Shown: positions 49,757-63,600, counted from the stretch's first letter. The stretch is 64,000 nt of DNA from Bombus terrestris (GCF_910591885.1 NW_025963549.1:3286001-3350000); one strand, 5' to 3'. Numbers and translations are program-made. The notes: generated by a model from the sequence alone, not told the origin.

Positions 49757-51858
49757 GAAATCGCTGACAAAATTAGGCAATAACAGGAAATATATGCAAG
49801 GCAATATAAGGTATATGTATAGCGTGGAAATTGTAATCGTAGCTCGTTCGCTCCGCTCGCTCGTATAAATCTAGTCCAACCTCACAACCGATCCGACACG
49901 TTAGCAAATATGAAATAAGTCGCCTCATTATCGAATAACGAACGCAAGAGGGCTTGGTTTTAGGTTAGACTATAGTTTTCGAGCGAGCGCAGCGAGCGAG
50001 GGACACGTAAAGGTGTGTCACAGACTATCGGCTTGGCGCATAGGGACATTGTTATATTCGCAGCAGTCCGAGAAGCCGGAAGTCTTTGTCGAATTGTCTA
50101 CTGATAAAAGTATACAGTTTATCAATAGTATTACATAAATAGTAATATTTCCACATAGAACAGTGCAACATGAGGTCCGATATCGCTGACTAAATTAGGC
50201 AATAACAGGAAATATATGCAAGGCAATATAAGGTATATGTATAGCGTGGAAATTGTAATCGTAACTCGCTCGCTCCGCTCGCTCGTATAAATCTAGTCCA
50301 ACCTCACAACCGATCCGACACGTTAGCAAACTTGAAATAAGTCGCCTCATTATCGAATAACGAACGCAAGAGGGCTTGTTTTTAGGTTAGATTATAGTTT
50401 TCGAGCGAGCGCAGCGAGCGCGGGACGCGTAAAGGTGTGTCACAAACCAACGGTTTGGCACATAGGGACATTGAAATATTCGCACCAGCTCGAGGAACCG
50501 CAAGTCTTTATCGAATTGCGTACTGACAAAAGTTTACAGTTTATCAATAGTTTTACATAAGTAGTAATATTTGCACATAGTACAGTGCAACGTGTGGTCC
50601 GAAATCGCTGACAAAATTAGGCAATAACAGGAAATATATGCAAGGCAATATAAGGTACATGTATAGCTCGGAAGTTGTAATCGTTGCTCGCTCGCTCCGC
50701 TCGCTCGTAAAAATCTAGTCCAACCTCACAACCGATCCGACACGTTAGCAAATTCGAAATAAGTCGCCTTCTTATCGAAGAACGAACGCAAGAGGGATTG
50801 GTTTTAGCTGAGGCTATAGTTTTCGAGCGCAGCGAGCGAGGGACGCGTAAAGGTGTGTCACAAACCAACGGTTTGGCACATAGAGACATTGAAATATTCG
50901 CACCAGCCCGAGGAGTCGGAAGTCTTTATCGAATTGCGTACTGACGAAAGTTTACAGTTTACCAATAGTTTTACATAAATAGTAATATTTCCACATAGTA
51001 CAGTGCAACGTGTGGTCCGAAATCGCTGACAAAATTAGGCAATAACAGGAAATATATGCAAGGCAATATAAGGTACATGTATAGCTCGGAAGTTGCAATC
51101 GTTGCTCGCTCGCTCCGCTCGCTCGTAAAAATCTAGTCCAACCTCACAACCGATCCGACACGTTAGCAAAATCGAAATAAGTCGCCTTCTTATCGAAGAA
51201 CGAACGCAAGAGGGATTGGTTTTAGCTTAGGCTATAGTTTTCGAGCGCAGCGAGCGAGGGACGCGTAAAGGTGTGTCACAAACCAACGGTTTGGCACATA
51301 GGGACATTGAAATATTCGCACCAGCTCGAGGAACCGCAAGTCTTTATCGAATCGCGTACTGACAAAAGTTTACAGTTTATCAATAGTTCTACATAAGTAG
51401 TAATATTTCCACATAGTACAGTGCAACGTGTGGTCCGAAATCGCTGACAAAATTAGGCAATAACAGGAAATATATGCAAGGCAATATAAGGTACATGTAT
51501 AGCTCGGAAGTTGTAATCGTTGCTCGCTCGCTCCGCTCGCTCGTAAAAATCTAGTCCAACCTCACAACCGAACTGACACGTTAGCAAATTTGAAATAAGT
51601 CGCCTCCATATCGAATAACGAACGCAAGAGGGATTGGTTTTAGGTTAGTCTATAGTTTTCGAGCGAGCGCAGCGAGCGAGGGACGCGTAAAGGTGTGTCA
51701 CAAACCAACGGTTTGGCACATAGGGACATTGAAATATTAGCACCAGTTCGAGGAACCGCAAGTCTTTGTCGAATTACGTACTGACAAAAGTTTACAGTTT
51801 ATCAATAGTTTTACATAAGTAGTAATATTTCCACATAGTACAGTGCAATGTGTGGTCC
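49757..51858 (+). repeat. 5-mer HOR, 2,102 bp, copy 3
   Basis: Unit starts 50121, 50543, 50961, 51379 and 51801. Nearly identical to copy 2, with private changes GGCTTGGCGCATAGG, CAACATGAGGTCC and CAATGTGTGG. The series ends near 51,921 where the expected GCGTGGAAATTG is replaced by GCTCGGAAGTTG. It overlaps by a few tens of bases with the next HOR, whose first unit starts at 51,801. No gene. Confidence 0.9.
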
Positions 51859-53897
51859 GAAATCGCTGACAAAATTAGGCAATAACAGGAAATATATGCA
51901 AGGCAATATAAGGTATATGTATAGCTCGGAAGTTGTAATCGTTGCTCGCTCGCTCCGCTCGCTCGTAAAAATCTAGTCCAACCTCACAACCGATCCGACA
52001 CGTTAGCAAATTCGAAATAAGTCGCCTTCTTATCGAAGAACGAAGGCAAGAGGGATTGGTTTTAGCTGAGGCTATAGTTTTCGAGCGCAGCGAGCGCGGG
52101 ACGCGTAAAGGTGTGTCACAATCCAACGGTTTGGCACATAGGGACATTGAAATATTCGCACCAGCTCGAGGAACCGCAAGTCTTTATCGAATTGCGTACT
52201 GACAAAAGTTTACAGTTTATCAATAGTTTTACATAAGTAGTAATATTTCCACATAGTACAGTGCAACGTGTGGTCCGAAATCGCTGACAAAATTAGGCAA
52301 AGCGGGAAATATATGCAAGGCAATATAAGGTATATGTATAGCTCGGAAATTATAATCGTTGCTCGCTCGCTCCGCTCGCTCGTGAAAATCTAGTCCAACC
52401 TCACAACCGATACGACACGTAAGCAAATTTGAAATAAGTCGCCTCTATATCGAATAACGAACGCAAGAGGGATTGGTTTTAGGTTAGTCTATAGTTTTCA
52501 GCGAGCGCAGCGAGCGCGGGACGCGTAAAGGTGTGTCACATACCAACGGTTTGGCACATAGGGACATTGAAATATTCGCACCAGCTCGAGGAACCGCAAG
52601 TCTTTATCGAATTGCGTACTGACAAAAGTTTACATTTTATCAATAGTTTTACATAAGTAGTAATATTTCCACATAGTACAGTGCAACGTGTGGTCCGAAA
52701 TCGCTGACAAAATTAGGCAAGGCGGGAAATATATGCAAGGCAATATAAGGTATATGTATAGCTCGGAAATTATAATCGTTGCTCGCTCGCTCCGCTCGCT
52801 CGTGAAAATCTAGTCCAACCTCACAACCGATACGACACGTAAGCAAATTTGAAAAAAGTCGCCTCTATATCGAATAACGAACGCAAGAGGGATTGGTTTT
52901 AGATTAGTCTATAGTTTTCGAGCGAGCGCAGCGAGCGCGGGACGCGTAAAGGTGTGTCACAAACCAACGGTTTGGCACATAGGGACATTGAAATATTCGC
53001 ACCAGCTCGAGGAACCGCAAGTCTTTATCGAATTGCGTACTGACAAAAGTTTACAGTTTATCAATAGTTTTACATAAGTAGTAATATTTGCACATAGTAC
53101 AGTGCAAAGTGTGGTCCGAAATCGCTGACAAAATTAGGCAAAGCAGGAAATATATGCAAGGCAATATAAGGTATATGTATAGCATGGAAATTGTAATCGT
53201 TGCTCGCTCGCTCCGCTCGCTCGTATAAATCTAGTCCAACCTCACAACCGATCCGACACGTTAGCAAATTTGAAATAAGTCGCCTCATTATCCAATAACG
53301 AACGCAAGAGGGCTTGGTTTTAGGTTAGACTATATTTTTCGAGCGAGCGCAGCGAGCGAGGGACGCGTAAAGGTGTGTCACAAACCAACGGTTTGGCACA
53401 TAGGGACATTGAAATATTCGCACCAGCCCGAGGAACCGCAAGTCTTTATCGAATTGCGTACTGACAAAAGTTTACAGTTTATCAATAGCTTTACATAAAT
53501 AGTAAAATTTCCATATAGTACAGTGCAACGTGTTGTCCGAAATCGCTGACAAAATTAGGCAAAGCAGGAAATATATGCAAGGCAATATAAGGTATATGTA
53601 TAGCTTGGAAATTGTAATCGTTGCTCGCTCGCTCCGCTCGCTCGTAAAAATCTAGTCCAACCTCACAACCGATCCGACACGTTAGCAAATTCGAAATAAG
53701 TCGCCTTCTTATCGAAGAACGAACGCAAGAGGGATTGGTTTTAGCTGAGGCTATAGTTTTCGAGCGCAGCGAGCGAGGGACGCGTAAAGGTGTGTCACAA
53801 ACCAACGGTTTGGCACATAGGGACATTGAAATATTCGCACCAGCTCGAGGAACCGCAAGTCTTTATCGAATTGCGTACTGACAAAAGTTTACAGTTT
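51801..53897 (+). repeat. 5-mer HOR, ~2,098 bp, copy 1
   Basis: Unit starts 51801, 52219, 52639, 53060 and 53481 with lengths 418, 420, 421, 421, 417. The 420-bp unit is the only one in the window and comes from one base lost in the right arm near 52,499 (GTTTTCAGCGAGCG). Position marks: GAACGAAGGCAAG (first unit), CACGTAAGCAAATTTG with CTCTATATCG (second and third), CAAAGTGTGGTCC with CATTATCCAATAACG (fourth), AGCTTTACATAAATAG (fifth). No gene. Confidence 0.9.
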
Positions 53898-55995
53898 ATC
53901 AATAGTTTTACATAAGTAGTAATATTTCCACATAGTACAGTGCAACGTGTGGTCCGAAATCGCTGACAAAATTAGGCAATAACAGGAAATATATGCAAGG
54001 CAATATAAGGTACATGTATAGCTTGGAAGTTGTAATCGTTGCTCGCTCGCTCCGCTCGCTCGTAAAAATCTAGTCCAACCTCACAACCGATCCGACACGT
54101 TAGCAAATTCGAAATAAGTCGCCTTCTTATCGAAGAACGAAGGCAAGAGGGATTGGTTTTAGCTGAGGCTATAGTTTTCGAGCGCAGCGAGCGCGGGACG
54201 CGTAAAGGTGTGTCACAATCCAACGGTTTGGCACATAGGGACATTGAAATATTCGCACCAGCTCGAGGAACCGCAAGTCTTTATCGAATTGCGTACTGAC
54301 AAAAGTTTACAGTTTATCAATAGTTTTACATAAGTAGTAATATTTCCACATAGTACAGTGCAACGTGTGGTCCGAAATCGCTCACAAAATTAGGCAAAGC
54401 GGGAAATATATGCAAGGCAATATAAGGTATATGTATAGCTCGGAAATTATAATCGTTGCTCGCTCGCTCCGCTCGCTCGTGAAAATCTAGTCCAACCTCA
54501 CAACCGATACGACACGTTAGCAAATTTGAAATAAGTCGCCTCCATATCGAATAACGAACGCAAGAGGGATTGGTTTTAGGTTAGTCTATAGTTTTCGAGC
54601 GAGCGCAGCGAGCGCGGGACGCGTAAAGGTGTGTCACAAACCAACGGTTTGGCACATAGGGACATTGAAATATTCGCACCAGCTCGAGGAACCGCAAGTC
54701 TTTATCGAATTGCGTACTGACAAAAGTTTACATTTTATCAATAGTTTTACATAAGTAGTAATATTTCCACATAGTACAGTGCAACGTGTGGTCCGAAATC
54801 GCTGACAAAATTAGGCAAGGCGGGAAATATATGCAAGGCAATATAAGGTATATGTATAGCTCGGAAATTATAATCGTTGCTCGCTCGCTCCGCTCGCTCG
54901 TGAAAATCTAGTCCAACCTCACAACCGATACGACACGTAAGCAAATTTGAAAAAAGTCGCCTCTATATCGAATAACGAACGCAAGAGGGATTGGTTTTAG
55001 ATTAGTCTATAGTTTTCGAGCGAGCGCAGCGAGCGCGGGACGCGTAAAGGTGTGTCACATACCAACGGTTTGGCACATAGGGACATTGAAATATTCGCAC
55101 CAGCTCGAGGAACCGCAAGTCTTTATCGAATTGCGTACTGACAAAAGTTTACAGTTTATCAATAGTTTTACATAAGTAGTAATATTTGCACATAGTACAG
55201 TGCAAAGTGTGGTCCGAAATCGCTGACAAAATTAGGCAAAGCAGGAAATATATGCAAGGCAATATAAGGTATATGTATAGCATGGAAATTGTAATCGTTG
55301 CTCGCTCGCTCCGCTCGCTCGTATAAATCTAGTCCAACCTCACAACCGATCCGACACGTTAGCAAATTTGAAATAAGTCGCCTCATTATCCAATAACGAA
55401 CGCAAGAGGGCTTGGTTTTAGGTTAGACTATATTTTTCGAGCGAGCGCAGCGAGCGAGGGACGCGTAAAGGTGTGTCACAAACCAACGGTTTGGCACATA
55501 GGGACATTGAAATATTCGCACCAGCCCGAGGAACCGCAAGTCTTTATCGAATTGCGTACTGACAAAAGTTTACAGTTTATCAATAGCTTTACATAAATAG
55601 TAAAATTTCCATATAGTACAGTGCAACGTGTTGTCCGAAATCGCTGACAAAATTAGGCAAAGCAGGAAATATATGCAAGGCAATATAAGGTATATGTATA
55701 GCTTGGAAATTGTAATCGTTGCTCGCTCGCTCCGCTCGCTCGTAAAAATCTAGTCCAACCTCACAACCGATCCGACACGTTAGCAAATTCGAAATAAGTC
55801 GCCTTCTTATCGAAGAACGAACGCAAGAGGGATTGGTTTTAGCTGAGGCTATAGTTTTCGAGCGCAGCGAGCGAGGGACGCGTAAAGGTGTGTCACAAAC
55901 CAACGGTTTGGCACATAGGGACATTGAAATATTCGCACCAGCTCGAGGAACCGCAAGTCTTTATCGAATTGCGTACTGACAAAAGTTTACAGTTT
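53898..55995 (+). repeat. 5-mer HOR, ~2,098 bp, copy 2
   Basis: Unit starts 53898, 54316, 54737, 55158 and 55579 (lengths 418, 421, 421, 421, 417). The unit at 54316 has CACGTTAGC and CTCCATATCG where the other copies have CACGTAAGC and CTCTATATCG, and ATCGCTCACAAAATTAGG. The rest matches copy 1 with a handful of differences. No gene. Confidence 0.9.
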
Positions 55996-56417
55996 ATCAA
56001 TAGTTTTACATAAATAGTAATATTTGCACATAGTACAGTGCAACGTGTGGTCCGAAATCGCTGACAAAATTAGGCAATAACAGGAAATATATGCAAGGCA
56101 ATATAAGGTACATGTATAGCTCGGAAGTTGTAATCGTTGCTCGCTCGCTCCGCTCGCTCGTAAAAATCTAGTCCAACCTCACAACCGAACTGACACGTTA
56201 GCAAATTTGAAATAAGTCGCCTCCATATCGAATAACGAACGCAAGAGGGATTGGTTTTAGGTTAGTCTATAGTTTTCGAGCGAGCGCAGCGAGCGAGGGA
56301 CGCGTAAAGGTGTGTCACAAACCAACGGTTTGGCACATAGGGACATTGAAATATTAGCACCAGTTCGAGGAACCGCAAGTCTTTGTCGAATTACGTACTG
56401 ACAAAAGTTTACAGTTT
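55996..56417 (+). repeat. Extra monomer between 5-mer copies
   Basis: A single 422-bp unit of S type (TTTGCACATAG, ACCGAACTGACAC, ATTAGCACCAGTTCG, TTTGTCGAATTACG). Its second half matches the unit at 51,379 that stands just before copy 1. It therefore either interrupts the 5-mer series or is the first member of an alternating 6+5 arrangement with period 4,617-4,618 bp. Confidence 0.87.
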
Positions 56418-58515
56418 ATCAATAGTTTTACATAAGTAGTAATATTTCCACATAGTACAGTGCAACGTGTGGTCCGAAATCGCTGACAAAATTAGGCAAT
56501 AACAGGAAATATATGCAAGGCAATATAAGGTACATGTATAGCTCGGAAGTTGTAATCGTTGCTCGCTCGCTCCGCTCGCTCGTAAAAATCTAGTCCAACC
56601 TCACAACCGATCCGACACGTTAGCAAATTCGAAATAAGTCGCCTTCTTATCGAAGAACGAAGGCAAGAGGGATTGGTTTTAGCTGAGGCTATAGTTTTCG
56701 AGCGCAGCGAGCGCGGGACGCGTAAAGGTGTGTCACAATCCAACGGTTTGGCACATAGGGACATTGAAATATTCGCACCAGCTCGAGGAACCGCAAGTCT
56801 TTATCGAATTGCGTACTGACAAAAGTTTACAGTTTATCAATAGTTTTACATAAGTAGTAATATTTCCACATAGTACAGTGCAACGTGTGGTCCGAAATCG
56901 CTGACAAAATTAGGCAAAGCGGGAAATATATGCAAGGCAATATAAGGTATATGTATAGCTCGGAAATTATAATCGTTGCTCGCTCGCTCCGCTCGCTCGT
57001 GAAAATCTAGTCCAACCTCACAACCGATACGACACGTAAGCAAATTTGAAATAAGTCGCCTCTATATCGAATAACGAACGCAAGAGGGATTGGTTTTAGG
57101 TTAGTCTATAGTTTTCGAGCGAGCGCAGCGAGCGCGGGACGCGTAAAGGTGTGTCACATACCAACGATTTGGCACATAGGTACTTTGAAATATTCGCACC
57201 AGCTCGAGGAACCGCAAGTCTTTATCGAATTGCGTACTGACAAAAGTTTACAGTTTATCAATAGTTTTACATAAGTAGTAATATTTCCACATAGTACAGT
57301 GCAACGTGTGGTCCGAAATCGCTGACAAAATTAGGCAAGGCGGGAAATATATGCAAGGCAATATAAGGTATATGTATAGCTCGGAAATTATAATCGTTGC
57401 TCGCTCGCTCCGCTCGCTCGTGAAAATCTAGTCCAACCTCACAACCGATACGACACGTAAGCAAATTTGAAAAAAGTCGCCTCTATATCGAATAACGAAC
57501 GCAAGAGGGATTGGTTTTAGATTAGTCTATAGTTTTCGAGCGAGCGCAGCGAGCGCGGGACGCGTAAAGGTGTGTCACATACCAACGGTTTGGCACATAG
57601 GGACATTGAAATATTCGCACCAGCTCGAGGAACCGCAAGTCTTTATCGAATTGCGTACTGACAAAAGTTTACAGTTTATCAATAGTTTTACATAAGTAGT
57701 AATATTTGCACATAGTACAGTGCAAAGTGTGGTCCGAAATCGCTGACAAAATTAGGCAAAGCAGGAAATATATGCAAGGCAATATAAGGTATATGTATAG
57801 CATGGAAATTGTAATCGTTGCTCGCTCGCTCCGCTCGCTCGTATAAATCTAGTCCAACCTCACAACCGATCCGACACGTTAGCAAATTTGAAATAAGTCG
57901 CCTCATTATCCAATAACGAACGCAAGAGGGCTTGGTTTTAGGTTAGACTATATTTTTCGAGCGAGCGCAGCGAGCGAGGGACGCGTAAAGGTGTGTCACA
58001 AACCAACGGCTTGGCACATAGGGACATTGAAATATTCGCACCAGCCCGAGGAACCGCAAGTCTTTATCGAATTGCGTACTGACAAAAGTTTACAGTTTAT
58101 CAATAGCTTTACATAAATAGTAAAATTTCCATATAGTACAGTGCAACGTGTTGTCCGAAATCGCTGACAAAATTAGGCAAAGCAGGAAATATATGCAAGG
58201 CAATATAAGGTATATGTATAGCTTGGAAATTGTAATCGTTGCTCGCTCGCTCCGCTCGCTCGTAAAAATCTAGTCCAACCTCACAACCGATCCGACACGT
58301 TAGCAAATTCGAAATAAGTCGCCTTCTTATCGAAGAACGAACGCAAGAGGGATTGGTTTTAGCTGAGGCTATAGTTTTCGAGCGCAGCGAGCGAGGGACG
58401 CGTAAAGGTGTGTCACAAACCAACGGTTTGGCACATAGGGACATTGAAATATTCGCACCAGCTCGAGGAACCGCAAGTCTTTATCGAATTGCGTACTGAC
58501 AAAAGTTTACAGTTT
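56418..58515 (+). repeat. 5-mer HOR, ~2,098 bp, copy 3
   Basis: Unit starts 56418, 56836, 57257, 57678 and 58099 (lengths 418, 421, 421, 421, 417). Private changes CCAACGATTTGG and ATAGGTACTTTG lie together at the end of the unit at 56836. Otherwise it is nearly the same as the other copies. No gene. Confidence 0.9.
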
Positions 58516-60613
58516 ATCAATAGTTTTACATAAGTAGTAATATTTCCACATAGTACAGTGCAACGTGTGGTCCGAAATCGCTGACAAAATTAGGCAATAA
58601 CAGGAAATATATGCAAGGCAATATAAGGTACATGTATAGCTCGGAAGTTGTAATCGTTGCTCGCTCGCTCCGCTCGCTCGTAAAAATCTAGTCCAACCTC
58701 ACAACCGATCCGACACGTTAGCAAATTCGAAATAAGTCGCCTTCTTATCGAAGAACGAAGGCAAGAGGGATTGGTTTTAGCTGAGGCTATAGTTTTCGAG
58801 CGCAGCGAGCGCGGGACGCGTAAAGGTGTGTCACAATCCAACGGTTTGGCACATAGGGACATTGAAATATTCGCACCAGCTCGAGGAACCGCAAGTCTTT
58901 ATCGAATTGCGTACTGACAAAAGTTTACAGTTTATCAATAGTTTTACATAAGTAGTAATATTTCCACATAGTACAGTGCAACGTGTGGTCCGAAATCGCT
59001 GACAAAATTAGGCAAAGCGGGAAATATATGCAAGGCAATATAAGGTATATGTATAGCTCGGAAATTATAATCGTTGCTCGCTCGCTCCGCTCGCTCGTGA
59101 AAATCTAGTCCAACCTCACAACCGATACGACACGTAAGCAAATTTGAAATAAGTCGCCTCTATATCGAATAACGAACGCAAGAGGGATTGGTTTTAGGTT
59201 AGTCTATAGTTTTCGAGCGAGCGCAGCGAGCGCGGGACGCGTAAAGGTGTGTCACATACCAACGGTTTGGCACATAGGGACATTGAAATATTCGCACCAG
59301 CTCGAGGAACCGCAAGTCTTTATCGAATTGCGTACTGACAAAAGTTTACATTTTATCAATAGTTTTACATAAGTAGTAATATTTCCACATAGTACAGTGC
59401 AACGTGTGGTCCGAAATCGCTGACAAAATTAGGCAAGGCGGGAAATATATGCAAGGCAATATAAGGTATATGTATAGCTCGGAAATTATAATCGTTGCTC
59501 GCTCGCTCCGCTCGCTCGTGAAAATCTAGTCCAACCTCACAACCGATACGACACGTAAGCAAATTTGAAAAAAGTCGCCTCTATATCGAATAACGAACGC
59601 AAGAGGGATTGGTTTTAGATTAGTCTATAGTTTTCGAGCGAGCGCAGCGAGCGCGGGACGCGTAAAGGTGTGTCACAAACCAACGGTTTGGCACATAGGA
59701 ACATTGAAATATTCGCACCAGCTCGAGGAACCGCAAGTCTTTATCGAATTGCGTACTGACAAAAGTTTACAGTTTATCAATAGTTTTACATAAGTAGTAA
59801 TATTTGCACATAGTACAGTGCAAAGTGTGGTCCGAAATCGCTGACAAAATTAGGCAAAGCAGGAAATATATGCAAGGCAATATAAGGTATATGTATAGCA
59901 TGGAAATTGTAATCGTTGCTCGCTCGCTCCGCTCGCTCGTATAAATCTAGTCCAACCTCACAACCGATCCGACACGTTAGCAAATTTGAAATAAGTCGCC
60001 TCATTATCCAATAACGAACGCAAGAGGGCTTGGTTTTTGGTTAGACTATATTTTTCGAGCGAGCGCAGCGAGCGAGGGACGCGTAAAGGTGTGTCACAAT
60101 CCAACGGTTTGGCACATAGGGACATTGAAATATTCGCACCAGCCCGAGGAACCGCAAGTCTTTATCGAATTGCGTACTGACAAAAGTTTACAGTTTATCA
60201 ATAGCTTTACATAAATAGTAAAATTTCCATATAGTACAGTGCAACGTGTTGTCCGAAATCGCTGACAAAATTAGGCAAAGCAGGAAATATATGCAAGGCA
60301 ATATAAGGTATATGTATAGCTTGGAAATTGTAATCGTTGCTCGCTCGCTCCGCTCGCTCGTAAAAATCTAGTCCAACCTCACAACCGATCCGACACGTTA
60401 GCAAATTCGAAATAAGTCGCCTTCTTATCGAAGAACGAACGCAAGAGGGATTGGTTTTAGCTGAGGCTATAGTTTTCGAGCGCAGCGAGCGAGGGACGCG
60501 TAAAGGTGTGTCACAAACCAACGGTTTGGCACATAGGGACATTGAAATATTCGCACCAGCTCGAGGAACCGCAAGTCTTTATCGAATTGCGTACTGACAA
60601 AAGTTTACAGTTT
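58516..60613 (+). repeat. 5-mer HOR, ~2,098 bp, copy 4
   Basis: Unit starts 58516, 58934, 59355, 59776 and 60197 (lengths 418, 421, 421, 421, 417). Private changes are GGTTTTTGGTTAGAC in the unit at 59776 and CATAGGAACATTG near 59,700. No gene. Confidence 0.9.
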
Positions 60614-63600
60614 ATCAATAGTTTTACATAAATAGTAATATTTGCACATAGTACAGTGCAACGTGTTGTCCGAAATCGCTGACAAAATTAGGCAATAACA
60701 GGAAATATATGCAAGGCAATATAAGGTATATGTATAGCGTGGAAATTGTAATCGTAGCTCGTTCGCTCCTCTCGCTCGTATAAATCTAGTCCAATTTCAC
60801 AACCGATCCGACACGTTAGCAAATATGAAATAAGTCGCCTCATTATCGAATAACGAACGCAAGAGGGCTTGGTTTTAGGTTAGACTATACTTTTCGAGCG
60901 AGCGCAGCGAGCGAGGGACACGTAAAGGTGTGTCACAGACTATCGGCTTGGCACATAGGGACATTGAAATATTCGAACCAGCCCGAGGAGCCGGAAGTCT
61001 TTATCGAATTGGGTACTGACGAAAGTTTACAGTTTATCAATAGTTTTACATAAATAGTAATATTTCCACATAGTACAGTGCAACGTGTGGTCCGAAATCG
61101 CTGACAAAATTAGGCAATAACAAGAAATATATGCAAGGCAATATAAGGTAAATGTACAGCGTGGAAATTGTAATCGATGCTCGCTCGCTCCGCTCGCTCG
61201 TGAAAATCTAGTCCAACATCACAACCGTTCCGATACGTTAGCAAATTTGAAATAAGTCGCCTCCCTATCGAATAGCGAACGCAAGAGGGATTGGTTTTAG
61301 GGTAGCCTATGTTGTTCGAGCAAGCGCAGCGAGCGAGGGACGCGTAATTGTGTGTCACAAACCAACGGTTTGGCACAGTGGGACATTGAAATATTCGCAC
61401 CAGCCCGAGGAGCCGGAAGCCTTTATCGAATTGCGTACTGACGAAAGTTTACAGTTTACCAATAGTTTTACATAAATAGTAATATTTCCACATAGTACAG
61501 TGCAACGTGTGGTCCGAAATCGCTGACAAAATTAGGCAATAACAAGAAATATATGCAAGGCAATATAAGGTATATGTATAGCGTGGAAATTGTAATCGAT
61601 GCTCGCTCGCTCCGCTCGCTCGTAAAAATCTAGTCCATTCTCACAACCGTTCCGACACGTTAGCAAATTTGAAATAAGTCGCCTCCTTTTCGAATAGCGA
61701 ACGCAAGAGGGATTGGTTTTAGGTTAGCCTATGGTGTTCGAGCAAGCGCAGCGAGCGAGGGACGCGTAATTGTGTGTCACAAACCAACGGTTTGGCACAG
61801 TGGGACATTGAAATATTCGCACCAGCCCGAGGAGCCGGAAGCCTTTATCGAATTGCGTACTGACGAAAGTTTACAGTTTACCAATAGTTTTACATAAATA
61901 GTAATATTTCCACATAGTACAGTGCAACGTGTGGTCCGAAATCGCTGACAAAATTAGGCAATAACAAGAAATATATGCAAGGCAATATAAGGTATATGTA
62001 TAGCGTGGAAATTGTAATCGATGCTCGCTCGCTCCGCTCGCTCGTAAAAATCTAGTCCAACCTCACAACCGTTCCGACACGTTAGCAAATTTGAAATAAG
62101 TCGCCTCCTTTTCGAATAGCGAACGCAAGAGGGATTGGTTTTAGGTTAGCCTATGGTGTTCGAGCAAGCGCAGCGAGCGAGGGACGCGTAATTGTGTGTC
62201 ACAAACCAACGGTTTGGCACATTGGGACATTGAAATATTCGCACCAGCCCGAGGAACCGCAAGTCTTTATCGAATCGCGTACTGACAAAAGTTTACAGTT
62301 TATCAATAGTTTTACATAAGTAGTAATATTTCCACATAGTACAGTGCAACGTGTGGTCCGAAATCGCTGACAAAATTAGGCAATAACAGGAAATATATGC
62401 AAGGCAATATAAGGTACATGTATAGCTCGGAAGTTGTAATCGTTGCTCGCTCGCTCCGCTCGCTCGTAAAAATCTAGTCCAACCTCACAACCGAACTGAC
62501 ACGTTAGCAAATTTGAAGTAAGTCGCCTCCATATCAAATAACGAACGCAAGAGGGATTGGTTTTATGTTAGTCTATAGTTTTCGAGCGAGCGCAGCGAGC
62601 GAGGGACGCGTAAAGGTGTGTCACAAACCAACGGTTTGGCACATAGGGACATTGAAATATTAGCACCAGCTCGAGGAACCGCAAGTCTTTGTCGAATTGC
62701 GTACTGACAAAAGTTTACAGTTTATCAATAGTTTTACATAAGTAGTAATATTTCCACATAGTACAGTGCAACGTGTGGTCCGAAATCGCTGACAAAATTA
62801 GGCAATAACAGGAAATATATGCAAGGCAATATAAGGTACATGTATAGCTCGGAAGTTGTAATCGTTGCTCGCTCGCTCCGCTCGCTCGTAAAAATCTAGT
62901 CCAACCTCACAACCGATCCGACACGTTAGCAAATTCGAAATAAGTCGCCTTCTTATCGAAGAACGAACGCAAGAGGGATTGGTTTTAGCTGAGGCTATAG
63001 TTTTCGAGCGCAGCGAGCGCGGGACGCGTAAAGGTGTGTCACAATCCAACGGTTTGGCACATAGGGACATTGAAATATTCGCACCAGCTCGAGGAACCGC
63101 AAGTCTTTATCGAATTGCGTACTGACAAAAGTTTACAGTTTATCAATAGTTTTACATAAGTAGTAATATTTCCACATAGTACAGTGCAACGTGTGGTCCG
63201 AAATCGCTGACAAAATTAGGCAAAGCGGGAAATATATGCAAGGCAATATAAGGTATATGTATAGCTCGGAAATTATAATCGTTGCTCGCTCGCTCCGCTC
63301 GCTCGTGAAAATCTAGTCCAACCTCACAACCGATCCGACACGTAAGCAAATTTGAAATAAGTCGCCCCCATATCGAATAACGAACGCAAGAGGGATTGGT
63401 TTTAGGTTAGTCTATAGTTTTCGAGCGAGCGCAGCGAGCGCGGGACGCGTAAAGGTGTGTCACAAACCAACGGTTTGGCACATAGGGACATTGAAATATT
63501 CGCACCAGCTCGAGGAACCGCAAGTCTTTATCGAATTGCGTACTGACAAAAGTTTACAGTTTATCAATAGTTTTACATAAGTAGTAATATTTGCACATAG

